Shown here piece by piece: positions 11,294 to 23,599 of a DNA stretch of 64,000 bases. A model generated the notes under the pieces. The model was not told the origin of the DNA and did not search any database. It saw only the letters and a program-made list of their open reading frames with translations. This stretch comes from Lolium rigidum (taxonomy: Eukaryota; Streptophyta; Magnoliopsida; Poales; Poaceae), in NCBI RefSeq assembly GCF_022539505.1, contig NC_061510.1, positions 99,092,292 through 99,156,291 on the forward strand, written 5' to 3'. A program made the position numbers and the translations under genes. The first letter of the stretch is position 1; every line of letters starts with the position of its first letter.

Positions 11294-11775
11294 TAGTGTC
11301 ATGACAGCTGATAACGAGTTATTTTAAATTATAATCTGAGATATAATTGTATAAGTAATTCTTTCTTTGATAATTATATTTTGTGATATCTCTAATTTGT
11401 TTTGGTTTTCCACACGTGAATAATACATGTGCCACCGTTGTTGCCCTTAGGTTACGAGGTTAATTGTGCATGCAATGCAATGAATTTTGCTGGTCACGAC
11501 AAAATTTTTAACTAATGTGTGAAATCTGTTAGATACTTAGATGGGTCGCTGGTTTGGGAATATAATGAACTACAACAATTTGTAGAACGAAATGATCGAA
11601 CTCTTTAAATTCTCTAAATAATTTGGTAGCTAACATGGTTATTTTGAGTACAGAGAAGAATGCATGTTATGCACGAGGAATGCGTTCGGTATTCATTATG
11701 ATATCCCTGATTTGTTTTGAATTTTCATAGTGGTTTATAAATTATATATATTTATTGAGAAATAAAATTTGAGGA

Positions 11776-11804
11776 CCGTGACAACGCACGGGCATTTGTA
11801 CTAG
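11776..11804 (+). other. Helitron 3' terminus: hairpin and CTAG
   Basis: CCGTG-ACAACG-CACGG (11776-11791) forms a perfect five-pair stem, then nine bases, then CTAG. This is the termination signal of rolling-circle transposition in grass Helitrons. Confidence 0.85.
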
Positions 11805-12079
11805 TCTTAAAATAAGATATTATTGTCCCGAAAATTAGTCTTCCTCTTTGCGACCAGTTGTTTAACACGGCTGTCATTTTATTTGGAGCCCTCTCTTTTA
11901 GAAAATTGATATCCAATAGTGATGTTGGCCTTTGCTAGGCATATCATTTTGTGGACTCAGTAGTCAGTAGATTTGTCCTGACTTGGCTGTGATTGCTGAA
12001 GTTTGAAGATGACTAATTTCTTGCTCATGCATACGCTATCTGCTTTTCTCACTATTGTAGTGGCCTATGCATAATTATA
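11805..12079. other. Host sequence between Helitron and MITE
   Basis: No gene or repeat recognised; AT-rich, ordinary composition. Confidence 0.4.
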
Positions 12080-12203
12080 CTCACTCCGATCAGAAAAGGA
12101 TGTCTCAACTTTGTCAAAATTTGCATTTATCTACAGACTAAAACTCGTCTAGATACATGCATATCTAGACAAAGTTGAAGCATCCTCTTCTGGATGGAGG
12201 GAG
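12080..12203. mobile_element. Stowaway-like MITE
   Basis: Left end CTCACTCCGATCAGAAAAGG and right end CCTCTTCTGGATGGAGGGAG pair as inverted repeats, the inner arms (CAACTTTGTC.../...CTAGACAAAGTTG) also pair, and TA flanks both ends (12078-12079, 12204-12205). Length 124 bases, no coding capacity. Confidence 0.85.
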
Positions 12204-12561
12204 TAGTTGTATTGACTGCTATGTTAGATTTAAATTTTTATTTGTAAACCTTAGTAGATTGAATTTTTATGGGATTGTTTATTTCTAGCTTGAGCAATCT
12301 CACAATACTGTCCTAATGGATGGCATGGCACTAACGACGTATATATGGAGCATGGCTCAGCTGAAGCGGCACATAAGAACTACAATACTGACATTTGATG
12401 CAAATTACGAAATTGTATTTATATTGTGAAATTAGTAACATCCAGTTCAACTATTGAACAATAAATGATTTTTGGATATTTGTACAACTGTTTATGGTTG
12501 GATTGATTCCCCAAATTTGTGGGAGTAGAGGATGCAATCACATGGATTGCTGCGCTCTTGC

Positions 12562-13075
12562 TGTAGATTCATGATCCAATTAATGCCAACTACATAGTAT
12601 CGGAGGATCTTCCTAGGTATTGCCCAACAGATAAGGGGGATCCTCCCAACAACGCGATGAATGCAGCCTGGAGAAGAGGGACGAATCCAGCAAGCAACGG
12701 ATCGATGAACGATACGCCTCAAATCTGAGCTAGACAATCCTTGATGAACACAAGAACCTTCGCAGCGGATATATTTCGAACTAGATAAACGGCAGCGCCG
12801 TACCCCCGGAGGGATTATACACGTGAACACACGGAATGGTTTTTAACCTAAAACTGATCTAACCCTAAACCCTACCCGTGCCCACCCTTATATGAGGAGA
12901 TGGCCGGCCAAGCCCCTAGTGGGCCTCCCTAGTTCGACTCAGACAGGCCCAAGTCGAGACACACAACTTATTAAAAACCCTAATTGGCCCACATATGACC
13001 ATAGACATAAAATAAAATAACTAAGCTGGCGGAGTCCTGAAATTGGGCTCCACATAGGCCTTCATGCCCGTATCA
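12562..13075 (-). mobile_element. Solo LTR of the W-type family
   Basis: On the minus strand it runs TGATACGGGCATGAAGG to CATGAATCTACA. Most of it matches the LTRs of element W (47072-47578) in sequence order, including the CTCATATAAGGGTGGGC promoter region. It is flanked by the direct repeat CTTGC (12557-12561 and 13076-13080). With only one LTR, no internal region and matching 5-base TSDs it is a solo LTR left by LTR-LTR recombination. Its 3' terminal ~60 bases differ from the W copies, so it is a different subfamily. Confidence 0.88.
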
Positions 13076-13080
13076 CTTGC

Positions 13081-13256
13081 TCTGACCCTTCAAAAGATTA
13101 TATTTTTGTAGGATAGGTGATTTCTAGGATTCTGATGGGGCGTGGGAGGGGGTCTTAATAGGCCTGATGTGTACTGGTGCACAAACCGTCCCGAGCGAAT
13201 GGTTAGAATTTAAATAGGCTCGATTCTCATAAGAAGCATGCTACTAAAATCAAAGG
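13081..13256. other. Short unassigned spacer
   Basis: Between the solo LTR and element V; nothing recognised. Confidence 0.4.
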
Positions 13257-13261
13257 CAGCA

Positions 13262-15283
13262 TGATATGGATATCCAGGCAGCTTGGTACACTAGGACAAC
13301 AATTGATACGAGGATTAAGTCTAAGGTTGTACCATTATTGTATCGTAATATTATTATTAGAGAATAATGTAGTCAGGTCATGTGGTGGGCCATCTAGGGG
13401 TTTTAAAGTGTCTGTTTGACTTGGGCCTGTCTGAGTCAAACTAGGGTTAGGCCCATAGTGGGGCGCCCCAGCCCAATAGGGGCTGACCGGCCACCATCTC
13501 CCCATATAATGTGGTGGTGCGGCTAGGATTAGGTTTAGCTTAGATTGAATCAGAATATGTAGAACTCTAAGTTCATACTATCACCGTCCCTATGGGATCG
13601 GTGTGCGTGACGGCGTCTTGGACGTTCGTCCGGTTATGCAATAAAGATGTGTGAGTTCTTGAGTTGTCAAGAGTGATCATGTGTGCTTGGGAACCCTTGA
13701 ATCTATCAAGGGAGTTCAAGATCTATCGGTGCTATGGATCATCAAGGTGCATCATGAAAGATCGGGAAAACAACCCTCATCATGTGGTATCAGTTTGCTA
13801 GGTTGATCACGGTGCAGATTGCTTTGTGCTCGGTTGTTTCTGCTCGGTTGCCGTGGCTACCATTGGGTACGTCGCCACCATGCTGTTGGTGAAGATCAAG
13901 GAGGAGGAAGTGGGTGGCAGAGTCAAGTTTCAAGAAGCCTTCGTTCATGCGGAGGAGGTGGCGGCGGCAAGGGAGAGGAAGGAATAGTGCTGCAGATCTC
14001 TGCCACGACAGGATTTTGCCGGAATTCTCTGCCACGGCAGAAAAAATCGCGAGGAAGAAACTGTTTCCGTCCGGCGGCTGGCGCCAAGACCCGGCGGACC
14101 GGCCCTACAACCGGCCGGGCCGCCCACACGGCCGGCAGACCGCCCCCCACACCGGCGGCTCCGCCGCCACGGCCGGTTGGACCGGCTGTCAGGCCGGGCT
14201 GGCCGACAAAAACCAGGTCCAGCACCGGTGCCCACCGGGGCGGATCCAGGGAGCAGCGGAGGCTCATCCGGCCTACAGGCCGGCAGGACCGGTGCCCAGG
14301 CCGGTCGGACCGGGCCCCAGGCCGGCCGTTCTAGGTGTGCAGTCCGGCAGTACCGGCGTCCAGACCTGTAGCGCCACTTATGCTGCTGCTTTTTGTTCGT
14401 CGCGGAGTGGAAAAAATTTTGCTCTTCAAGGAGGAAGACATTGGTGTTTCAGAAGGGTGCATACTCAGGTGTTTTCAACTTATTTGGATCTAAGGCGGAC
14501 ATGAATTTGTTCTGTTTGTTTTGGGTGATATGTATGGTGCGCTTCAGTTGCATTTGAAAGGATACTTGTGTCTTCAATCAGGTTGATGGCGTCGAAGACC
14601 AAATGGTGCCAAGGACAAGTCAAGCTAGTCGAGAGGGAGGATGAGGTGTGGAAGACCGGCGAGGCTTGAGGATGAAGACCGACAATGTTGCTTATCTGAG
14701 GCCACCCTTTTTCTAGCAGACCCTCACGCGTTGGGGACAACGCTTCTTGAAGAAGGGGAGGATGATATGGATATCCAGGCAGCTTGGTACACTAGGACAT
14801 CCATTGATACGAGGATTAAGTCTAAGGTTGTACCATTATTGTATCGTAGTATTATTATTAGGGAATAATATAGTCAGGTCATGTGGTGGGCCATCTAGGG
14901 TTTTTAAAGTGTCTGTTTGACTTGGACCTGTCTAAGTCAAACTAGGGTTAGGCCCATAGTGGGGCGCCCCAGCCCAATAGGAGTTGGCCGGCCACCATCT
15001 CCCCCATATAATGTGGTGGTGCGGCTAGGGTTAGGTTTAGCTTAGATTGAATCAGAATATGTAGAACTCTAAGTTCATACTATCACCGTCCCTATGGGAT
15101 CGGCATGCGTGATGACATCTTGGACGTTCGTCCGGTTATCCAATAAAGATGTGTGAGTTCTTGAGTTGTCAAGAGTGATCATGTGTGCTTGGGAACCCTT
15201 GATTCTATCAAGGGAGTTCAAGATTTATCGGTCCTATGAATCATCAAGGTGCATCGGAAAGATCGGGAAAACAATCCTCATCA
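13262..15283 (+). mobile_element. Non-autonomous LTR retrotransposon V (2.0 kb)
   Basis: Two 521-base LTRs (13262-13782, 14763-15283), both TG...CA, with the 5-base TSD CAGCA on each side (13257-13261, 15284-15288). The primer-binding site TGGTATCAG (13785-13793) is of the initiator-methionine tRNA type, and the polypurine tract AGAAGGGGAGGA lies at 14751-14762. The 980-base interior has a GC-rich stretch of degenerate ACCGGNC/CCAGGCCGG units (about 14070-14350) and, next to the polypurine tract, the coding relic DPHALGTTLLEEG, which matches the end of the W ORF. It has no gag, protease or polymerase of its own. It looks like an internally deleted derivative of a W-like element. Both ends and the TSD are intact, so it moved as this short form. 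Confidence 0.92.
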
Positions 15284-15288
15284 CAGCA

Positions 15289-15494
15289 CATAAATCTTCA
15301 TAGATGGAAGAGAGGGACTAGGCGAAGATAGCTGGATCACACGCATGATTGCTTCGACCAATCACTTTTCAGTGAGAATAGGAGTAGACTGCTTTGGTAG
15401 ACCGTAGACCTAACTTTCCTATTTATATTTTGGCCAACTCGTGGGGATCCTACATTTTAATCATTATTATTGTACTATGTCTCGGATTATAATA
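15289..15494. other. Unassigned spacer with a short match to 50.5 kb
   Basis: No gene. The last ~60 bases (about 15436-15492) match 50495-50560 in reverse orientation (GACATAGTACAATAAT ... AAAATGTAGGATCC), so a dispersed repeat of unknown type is present. Confidence 0.45.
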
Positions 15495-15522
15495 CTCCCT
15501 CCATTCTAATGAATAAGACGTC
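15495..15522. mobile_element. Left end of a MITE split by element Z
   Basis: TA then CTCCCTCCATTCTAATGAAT. The sequence stops at ACGTC, which is the TSD of Z, and continues at 45736. Together with 45736-45942 it makes a ~235-base MITE whose two ends are inverted repeats. Confidence 0.85.
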
Positions 15523-18172
15523 TGTTCGCACACCAACACGTCGCCGTGTACCCTCGACGCCGAGCGCGATGCGCTGCAGCACGCGCCGAGGGAGGCTCGC
15601 CGGAAGCGCGATACGCAAGACAGTCCGGCGAGCGCTTTGGAGACCCGAAACCCCGCTCGCCCGGGAGGGACCCCGTCAGGGCTTGCGGCGGCTATGGGCT
15701 GCCCTAGGTCGGCCTGAACGCCCCTAGGACCTCATGGATTCGCAGCCTCCAATCCTGAAGAACAACGAAGAACGAGAAGAAAGATACAAGGGGAGAGAGA
15801 TAAAAGTAGATGAACACGAAAAAGTAGTAGATGTGTTTGTTCGATTGGTGTTGGTTTCAATCGGCCGTCACCCCTCATGTATATAAAGGGCGGCTGGACT
15901 TCCCGTGCAAGATGGAGGGTTGGATTCACGTCCAAAACCCTAGTTTGAGTCCAATTCGGATGGTTTGGACCGAACTTTCCAAAACTGTTCGGTTTAAAAC
16001 TGGCAGTACCTTGTGTGGCAACTTTGAGGCAGTAAATGACCTCAAATCAAAATATTGTAAACAACAAAGTTGTTCGTCTCGGAAAAACAAAGAACTTTCA
16101 TGTTGACCACTTTTCCATCCGAGTTCATCTTGATCGCTCAATCGAGGTAGCAAGAAAAACGATCAATCCCGGTTTTCGCCGTGCTCCAATTCCGCTCGCG
16201 CCCTACCTTAGAGGCCTCTATGGTCGGGCGCCCCACCTCCGGTAATTTGAGTTCCAGCAGTATTTTAGCTCTACAAATCGTATACTAACTCGGATCGCGA
16301 TGACTCAAAAACCAAAGTTGCTTGTTTCGACGAGACGCACAACTTTCATTTATATCACTTCTTCATTTGAGGTCATGTTAAATGAGCTCTAGTGGAAGCC
16401 TTCATATATCGATTCTCGAGATCACCTCTGACTGATAGCATAATCGGCTATTGATGCGCGTATATGTACACGTCCGTTGGGAACCCCAAGAGGAAGGTAT
16501 GATGCGCACAGTGGCAAGTTTTCCCTCAGAAAGAAACCAAGGTTTATCGAACCAGGAGGAGCCAAGAAGCACGTTGAAGGTTGATGGTGGCGAAATGTGA
16601 TGCGGCGCAACAACAGGGATTCCGGCGCCAACGTGGAACCTGCACAACACAACCAAAGTACTTTGCCCCAACGAAACAGTGAGGTTGTCAATCTCACCGG
16701 CTTGCTGTAACAAAGGATTAACCGTATTATGTGGAAGATGATTGTTTGCAAGAAAACAGTAAAACAAGTATTGCAGTAAATTGTATGCGATGTAAAGAAT
16801 AGGACCGGGGTCCACAGTTCACTAGAGGTGTCTCTCCCATAAGATAAAAGCATGTTGGGTGAACAAATTACAGTCGGGCAATTGACAAATAGAGAAAGGC
16901 ATAACAATGCATGTACATGATATGATAAATATAGTGAGATTTAATCGGGCATTACGACAAAGTACATAGACCGCCATCCAACTGCATCTATGCCTAAAAA
17001 GTCCACCTTCAGGTTATCATCCGAACCCCTTTCGGTATTAAGTTGCAAAGCAACGGACAATTGCATTAAGTATGGTGCGTAATGTAATCGACAACTACAT
17101 CCTTAGACATAGAATCAATGTTTTATCCCTAGTGGCAACAAGACATCACAACCTTAGAACTTTCCGTCACTGTCCCAGTATCAATGAAGGCATGAACCCA
17201 CTATCGAGCATAAATACTCCCTCTTGGAGTTAAGAGTAAAAACTTGGCCAGAGCCTCTACTAATAACGGAGAGCATGCGAGATCATAAACAACACATAGG
17301 TAATAGATTGATAATCACCATAACATAGTATTCTCTATTCATCGGATCCCGACAAACACAACATATAGAATTACAGATAGATGATCTTGATCATGTTAGG
17401 CAGCTCACAAGATCCAACAATGAAGCACATAAGGAGAAGACGACCATCTAGCTACTGCTATGGACCCATAGTCCAGGGGTGAACTACTCACTCATCACTC
17501 CGGAGGCGATCATGGCGATGAAGAGTCCTCCGGGAGATGAATCCCCTCTCCGGCAGGGTGCCGGAGGCGATCTCCTGAATCCCCCGAGATGGGATTCACG
17601 GCGGCGGCGTCTCAGTAAGGTTTTCCGTATCGTGGCTCTCGGTACTGGGGGTTTCGCGACGGAGGCTTTAAGTAGGCGGAAGGGCAAGTCAGGGGGCCAC
17701 ACGAGGGCTCCACATGACAGGGCCGCGCGGCCAAGCCCTAGGCCGCGCCGCCCTGTTTGTGGCGGCGCTCGTGGCCCCACTTCGTTTCCTCTTCGGTCTT
17801 CCGGAAGCTTCGTGCAAAAATAGGACCCCGGGCGTTGATTTCGTCCAATTCCGAGAATATTTCGTTACTAGGATTTCGAAACCAAAAACAGCAGAAAACA
17901 AGCAATCGGCTCTTCGGCATCTTGTTAATAGGTTAGTTCCAGAAAATGCGTAAATACGACATATAATGTGCATAAAACATGTAGATATCATCAATAATGT
18001 AGCATGGAACATAAGAAATTATCGATACGTTGGAGACGTATCAGCTATCAAGCCGGATCATGGCACAACTTGGAATGGTGGACATGGTGTCTCCTAAATG
18101 AGTAATATATTTGTCACGTCGAACACCGAATTATGTTCTTGATTAGCCATCGGCCCAAAACGAGTATCAACA
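15523..18172 (-). repeat. 3' LTR of Z, interrupted by a solo LTR
   Basis: Outer part 15523-16451 and inner part 18049-18172, together 1053 bases, the same length as the right LTR. The interruption carries its own GCTAT duplication. Confidence 0.95.
16452..18043 (-). mobile_element. Solo LTR of the X family inside the Z LTR
   Basis: A 1592-base copy of the X-type LTR in minus orientation (minus-strand start TGATACGTCTCCAACGTATC, end ACGCGCATCA), flanked by GCTAT (16447-16451 and 18044-18048). It is a fourth, independent insertion of the family that also entered Y twice over. Confidence 0.95.
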
Positions 18173-18363
18173 CATGCCCCCCTGTTTTCTGGCAGAGCTT
18201 GCATGCCAGAAAATAACTTTCTCCACCTTTTGCTCAGGACGATGTCAACACTCCACCGGCCATTGGTTCTCAGGATGATAATTCTATATCGGCCATTTAT
18301 GTTCAGGTTTGGTTGCCACCTTGGTGGAACTTCTTCAAATAATCACCTTTGAGAACAACCACT

Positions 18364-18690
18364 TCATCTTGACGATTGATGGATGTCCCAAATACGTTCA
18401 TGTACATCTCCCATAGCGACTCTTGCTTGATCTTCATCCAAGCACTTCAAAAGAATACAATCAACTATTCGGTGATAAAGCTTATCGTCCATTAATGCAT
18501 ACTTAAAAGCCATCTGCCGAACAGCTATGTCCGTCCTCTTGCTAGGATCCTGCAAATATTCAACAATAGGTCTTTCCAATCTTCTTGTTCACCTGCACTA
18601 GATCCTTCATTAGTGACCGAATCAATGGGATTTAATTCGGTCTTACCTATGATAGCGAGAGCAAACATCGGCCTATGAGATATATGAAAA
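18364..18690 (-). pseudogene. Relic of Gypsy pol (integrase N-terminal region) in Z
   Basis: Minus-strand reading RPIVEYLQDPSKRTDIAVRQ ... LLKCLDEDQARVAMGDVHER ... IHQSS is the stretch that joins RNase H to the zinc-binding start of integrase in Gypsy polyproteins. Upstream on the same strand, in another frame, is MFALAIIGKTELNPIDS. Nothing of the integrase core or reverse transcriptase is present. It shows that Z descends from a complete element by deletion of most of pol. Confidence 0.65.
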
Positions 18691-19141
18691 ACGCCACGAT
18701 TAACATGGTAGCCAGATTCTTGGTTGTGCTAACTCATTTGCATTCCAAATGTCTTGCCTAGATAAATGAGCAACGCTAAAGTAATCTAAGATAGAAAATA
18801 TATCTAGAGATTTATCAAGATACATATTAAGTGATTCGTCGAAACATTGGAAAACCTTGGACTTTTGTTATACTACTACCAATGAATCACTAGAAGCCTC
18901 AATATGTGTATCACCTTGTCTCGTGTTTTAATAGGACTAGGGACGATGTTAACACGCCACATCGTCCATGATTAGATAATTCTCTCAGGGCGATAGGATA
19001 AGTATCGGCCATGTGTTGTTTGCTTCAAAGGCATGTATAATTCATCCACCAAAGTATGTATAGCCGAAATAAACAAAATAAAACAACTCTGATTATGAAC
19101 TCTAAACATTTCGGCCTCTCACATTAGCAACAAAATTGCAA

Positions 19142-22100
19142 CTAACCAAACGAATAACGTTTTGGTAATACCCTTTGATGATGTAAAGAATTATAATGCA
19201 TCCACGGATTAAAATAAGACCATGGAGGGTAACTGATCATACCTGAGGATATGCTACATGGCATAGGCATAAATGGCATGGCTGAATAATATGTATGATG
19301 TGCTGACCGAAACCTCTTAGTATATGATAGAAAATTCTTTCTTGATCGTTTGCTAGCCTCGGTCTTTTCTTCCTTCATCCTTATCGCTATTCTTGCAATA
19401 GGAACTTGCACATCCTCCTTACTTTGAGGTCCTTCCTTAGGGACCCATGCCATGTTCTTTGTCTTCAGCTTTGTGGCACTAAGCCGTTTCAACTTCCTCT
19501 CTTGCCAGCTTGTCAAGCCGAGTGGGCATCCCGGCTGTGATTTAGTTTCGCACATTAGCGTTTCTTCCTTAGCCTCTGGCACTTTCAACTTTACTTGTTC
19601 AGATTTGGCACTTCGAGCTCCAGCATTTACTTGCTTCATCTCTTTGTCTTCTGTAGCCAAGGTCAACTTGACCGGCTCTTTTTTATTTGAGATCGAATCT
19701 GAAACATCACACTTACGGTTATCCTTTTTCACTTGATAAACTTGCTTGACCGTCTCCTTCTTGTTCGTTGAGCTCCTAACCGATTCTTTTTTTATTGAAA
19801 CGGTCTTTGACATGTGATTGTTGTTCAGATTTTGACCTTCTTGGAGCTGCATAATTTGGGTTAGATGATCTATAGTAAGACGGATAACGTGCCCTTGGGT
19901 CATACCTGTGATCCCATGATGGATATGGATAACAATCACCATAGGAAGGTATCCATGACATTGGCATTGGTGGCCTAAAGGGAGGATACGAAGCTGCTAC
20001 ATTGAACTTCTCCCATTGCCGATCCCGGTCTTTAGACTTTCGCCTTGGGGGTGATCTCGATGACTTTTCAATACTTGGCCGATAAGAACTCCTTGCTTCA
20101 CTCTCCTTCTTATATTTCTCCAATAACTCTGTGAAAGTGACTTTAGTTTTCTTACCCTTGAGCTTATCACGGCCTTTGTCCTGTTTCGTTTTGCGTCCAT
20201 CGATCTTTGAATTTTGTTGTTGCCCCCCAGTGCTTGATATCCTTGGTGTAGCTTCAATGGAACACCCAGCTTCAAGAATGTCTTCAACATGCTCTTCAAT
20301 AATTTCTTCACTTGAAAGCTTGATCCCATTATCTTCCCGTGTGTACCTTCTCATCATCATATGAATCGGCTATAGGTAACCGATCCAATAACTTTTGATC
20401 ATTCATACCAATCGAAATAGATTGGCTATATGTTTGTGTTTCAACAAATTGCAATCGTCCTTTATCTACAGCCGATTGTACTATTTTATGAAACATGGTG
20501 CAATTATAAGTACTATGCTCAAACGAATCATGCAACTTGCAATAGATTCGTCCTTGTGCTAATGGCTCAACATTGTGATCAAGGATTCTAATATAATCAC
20601 TCGTCAGCAATACATCAAAGATATGATCACACATGCTCAAACTAAAGGTACACCTTTTATCTTCCAGCCGTTCTTGCTGTGAAAACGGCTTTGAAATTAA
20701 GCAACCGAATGGTTCAGATTTTACATCACCCCATTCATCTATGTGTTGATTTTTACACTCTTTTTCCGATGTGTTTGAATAAGTTGTTGTACTATCATCA
20801 GCTTTATCACAAGACACTAACCTTGGCTTTGAATTTCTGAAACCAAAATAGTTATAACACACATGTCTCACTTGAGACCAAATGTAAGCCAAGTATGAAG
20901 TAAGCAAAGCTACCCATGTAGATATAAAATTCAAATGAAACAATGTGGAAAGCCTTGGCTGTAATAATTTTTCACTATCGGTCTTTCTAAATGGTACAAC
21001 ATATTGACCGATATGTTGTGTAGCAACTTTATTGCTAACAAATAAATTACTTTTCACAATTGGTCTTTCAAAGTTTCTTATGAAAATCTTGCTAATAGAT
21101 GCATCAACAATATAGTTTTGACCAAATTGGAAAATAAGTAAATTATTTGTTGGATATACCTCTTTGAAGACGTTGGGCGAGTATGATGGTTGCGTAACCT
21201 GAACATTATATTTCCCCGCATTTGGATGATTCTCCAACGCCATGTATTCTTGTTGTCCTGGATCATGTGCTCCTTTACTTTGATGCTCTTTCTCAACCGA
21301 ACATTGTTCGGCTATATTTTCTTGTCGTTCATGCTCATTAACTTCTTTGACATGCAATTCATAGGGCAACATGTAAGCTCCTGTGCATCCATAAAAATCA
21401 AGCATGGTTGCACCATGATCTTTTTCACTGAAGCTGGCATCTCTTGATTCAGTAGATTCAGCACATGTACTTTTTGATTCGGCTTCTATAACCGAATTAA
21501 CCATACTAGCTGAGTCATTCTTATTTTCTTCATGGATCTTATTACTATGCAAAGCTTCTTCTTCTTGCTTCGATATTTCAGAGGGTTCAACTTGATTGCT
21601 GCATGGAGGAGAGGATTTGGTTTCTTCAACCATGGTAACATTATCCTGAGGATTCTTCTTGATCATTGCATGGAAAAATTGTAGATCTTCCTCTTCAAGT
21701 TTTTTCTTGTACGCTTTATGCTCCTCCTTGAGCTTAATTTCAAGCACCTCAAATTCCTCCTTGCGCTTATTTTTTAGTACTTCATAGCCTTGGCGTTGTT
21801 CCTCCGATAAATCATCAAACATAATGACCTTATCGGCGTTAACCTCAGCTAGACATTGTTGCGCTCTGATGCTTGTTTTCTCTTTCGGCAATGAAGTGTT
21901 GCCAAATCTTTGTAGTTGTGAAGGACAAAACCTGACATTGCATGCTTGACGCTCTTCTTCATGCTTCTTCTTGTATGATTCATAAGCATGTATTGCTGCA
22001 AGATCACATGGATTTTCTTCTTGTTTCCGACGAAGAGCATTAAACTTCTTGAACTCAGCTGCAAGTTTTTCCCTACAATCATTGTAACCATACGCTGCAT

Positions 22101-22430
22101 CACTAGATGAAGGCACCTGAGCTTCTATTGAATTTCCACTTATTCGGCTATAACCATTGTGGAGGTTTGGAGCCGAATTATGGATATCTCCAGTCGCATA
22201 TGGTGCTGAAAAGTTAGTAACATAAGGTGCAACATATGATGGTTCAGGGTAATTGGCCAAATAGCTAGTAGTAGCATGTCCAATATCCCTATCCATTGGC
22301 AGATATACAGGTGAAACAATATATTGTGAACTATCTACCGATGAATAAAACGATGAAACACTATCCTGCATGCTACTGAAATTTTTAACATTGGGTGTTT
22401 CATATTGATTAACTGAAGTCATCATGTTGT
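19142..22430 (-). pseudogene. gag-like coding region of Z (main part)
   Basis: On the minus strand an open frame runs from the Y insertion site (22430) to about 20329 and continues with frame changes to a stop at 19142. Its start (ATG at 44575) lies beyond Y. Visible features are a charged coiled-coil-like stretch (KRKEEFEVLEIKLKEEHKAY), a Cys/His motif (YCKLHDSFEHSTYNC) followed by KGRLQF as in many plant Gypsy gag proteins, a basic Ser/Arg/Lys region (SRSPPRRKSKDRDR) and a Tyr/Pro-rich part. The last third (LTSWQERKLKRLSATKLK) is also typical of such gag-only elements. The frame apparently starting at 22548 has its first 39 residues in the Y LTR and is an artefact of the insertion. Confidence 0.75.
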
Positions 22431-23599
22431 TGTTGCCTGCCAAAACCCACCGGCGAGCAGTGGTTAAGCAACACGAAGAGCCGGGAGGCTTCCAAGGCGG
22501 CAGCGGGCCCTGGTCCCTCGACGTCGTCCCGCAAATGCTCCGGCACACGACCTGGCGGCTGCAAGGCGTGCCACCTGACCTATACCTGGCCGAGGAAGGT
22601 GTGGATTGCTTCGATTAGTTCCTCGCATGGCGTACACGTAAACATTAAATACGAGCCCGATCGGCTCTCAGAGTTGCCTCGTGGATCGGCTCAAAGAGCC
22701 GATCGCCCCATGGTTTATGTCGGGTTGACAACGGCATGGGGCCCTCGCTGATCGTATAAAGCTAAACCAATCTACGACAGACTTAGGGTTTTCACCGTAT
22801 GATCGGAACATCCTACGCGTAGTTGAGCCTAATAAACACGCAAGATAATGGAAAGCTAACCCTAAAAGAGGCCTAAAAACCAACGTTAAGTTAATTCCCG
22901 GAACATCCCTCTTAGAGCTAGCAAACCATACCTAGTGCACTACCGGATCGTTCAACCCGTTTGTAAGGCCTAACCATACAGATATTAAACCAATCCTTGA
23001 AGAATCAAGGAGCAGCTATAACGGATCAGATCTACTAAATAACGAACAAGCAAGACGCTGCCCTTACATCTGGATAGGTGTAAGGGCAGCTAGATATCAA
23101 GGGACGGCACAGCTAAGCAGATATGCGTAAGAAAAGCATCTATGCAAGCCCCAAAACATCTATGATAAGTAGTGCTACTCGCCATCAACAACGCTTCAGC
23201 ACGAGCAGCACAAGGTAAACGAATAAACGTGTGCTGCCTAGATCGCAAGATGCGATCTAGGCAGCATGATGCTTACCCGGGAGAAACCCTCGAAAGAAGG
23301 GGTGGCGATGCGCCTGATTTGTTTGTTGTGAACGTGATTGTCCTCCTTTTCTGATAACCCTAGATACATATTTATAGTCCAAGGGACTTTCTAATCTGGA
23401 CGTGCACCTAACCGTGCACGGGTTAAACTCTATCTTTTAATCTAAACTACGATGCGATCTAATATATTTACAGATACACGGGCAATTAAGCCCAAACTCC
23501 TTGCGCAAGGCCGCTTCAAAGACGCTCCACGTGTATGTCCTTCAAGCCCATCTTCACTTACGGCCCACCTCCTGATTTGGCCAAAATCTGGTGATAACA
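22431..23599 (-). repeat. 3' LTR of Y with three perfect hairpins
   Basis: Inverted repeats: 22684-22704 (GATCGGCTC, loop AAA), 23057-23090 (GCTGCCCTTACA arms) and 23232-23266 (16-base arms TGCTGCCTAGATCGCA, loop AGA). All recur in the 5' LTR. A minus-strand TATA box (CTATAAATA, about 23370-23378) lies in the middle. Confidence 0.95.

Larger units (their letters stand above)
5437..11804 (+). mobile_element. Helitron (rolling-circle transposon), non-autonomous, about 6.4 kb
   Basis: The 5' end reads TCTCTATATACTATCTAAAA after an A. The 3' end is CTAG at 11801-11804 followed by T, giving the A/T insertion site and TC...CTRR ends that define Helitrons. A hairpin lies nine bases before CTAG. No Rep or helicase motif was found in six frames, so it is non-autonomous. 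It holds pieces that look like captured gene fragments: a GC-rich start (about 5560-5970), scattered short frames around 6110-6370, 6560-6690 and 7013-7320, and a C-terminal coding fragment around 9388-11293. I could not name the donor genes. A MITE (7716-7817), a local duplication (6792-6945) and a retroposon (9440-11057) lie inside it. Confidence 0.82.

Noticed and set aside
20329..22548. A 739-codon minus-strand frame as one protein
   Set aside because: The first 39 codons lie in the LTR of Y; only the part from 22430 belongs to Z. The chimera is a by-product of the insertion and opens with GTG.
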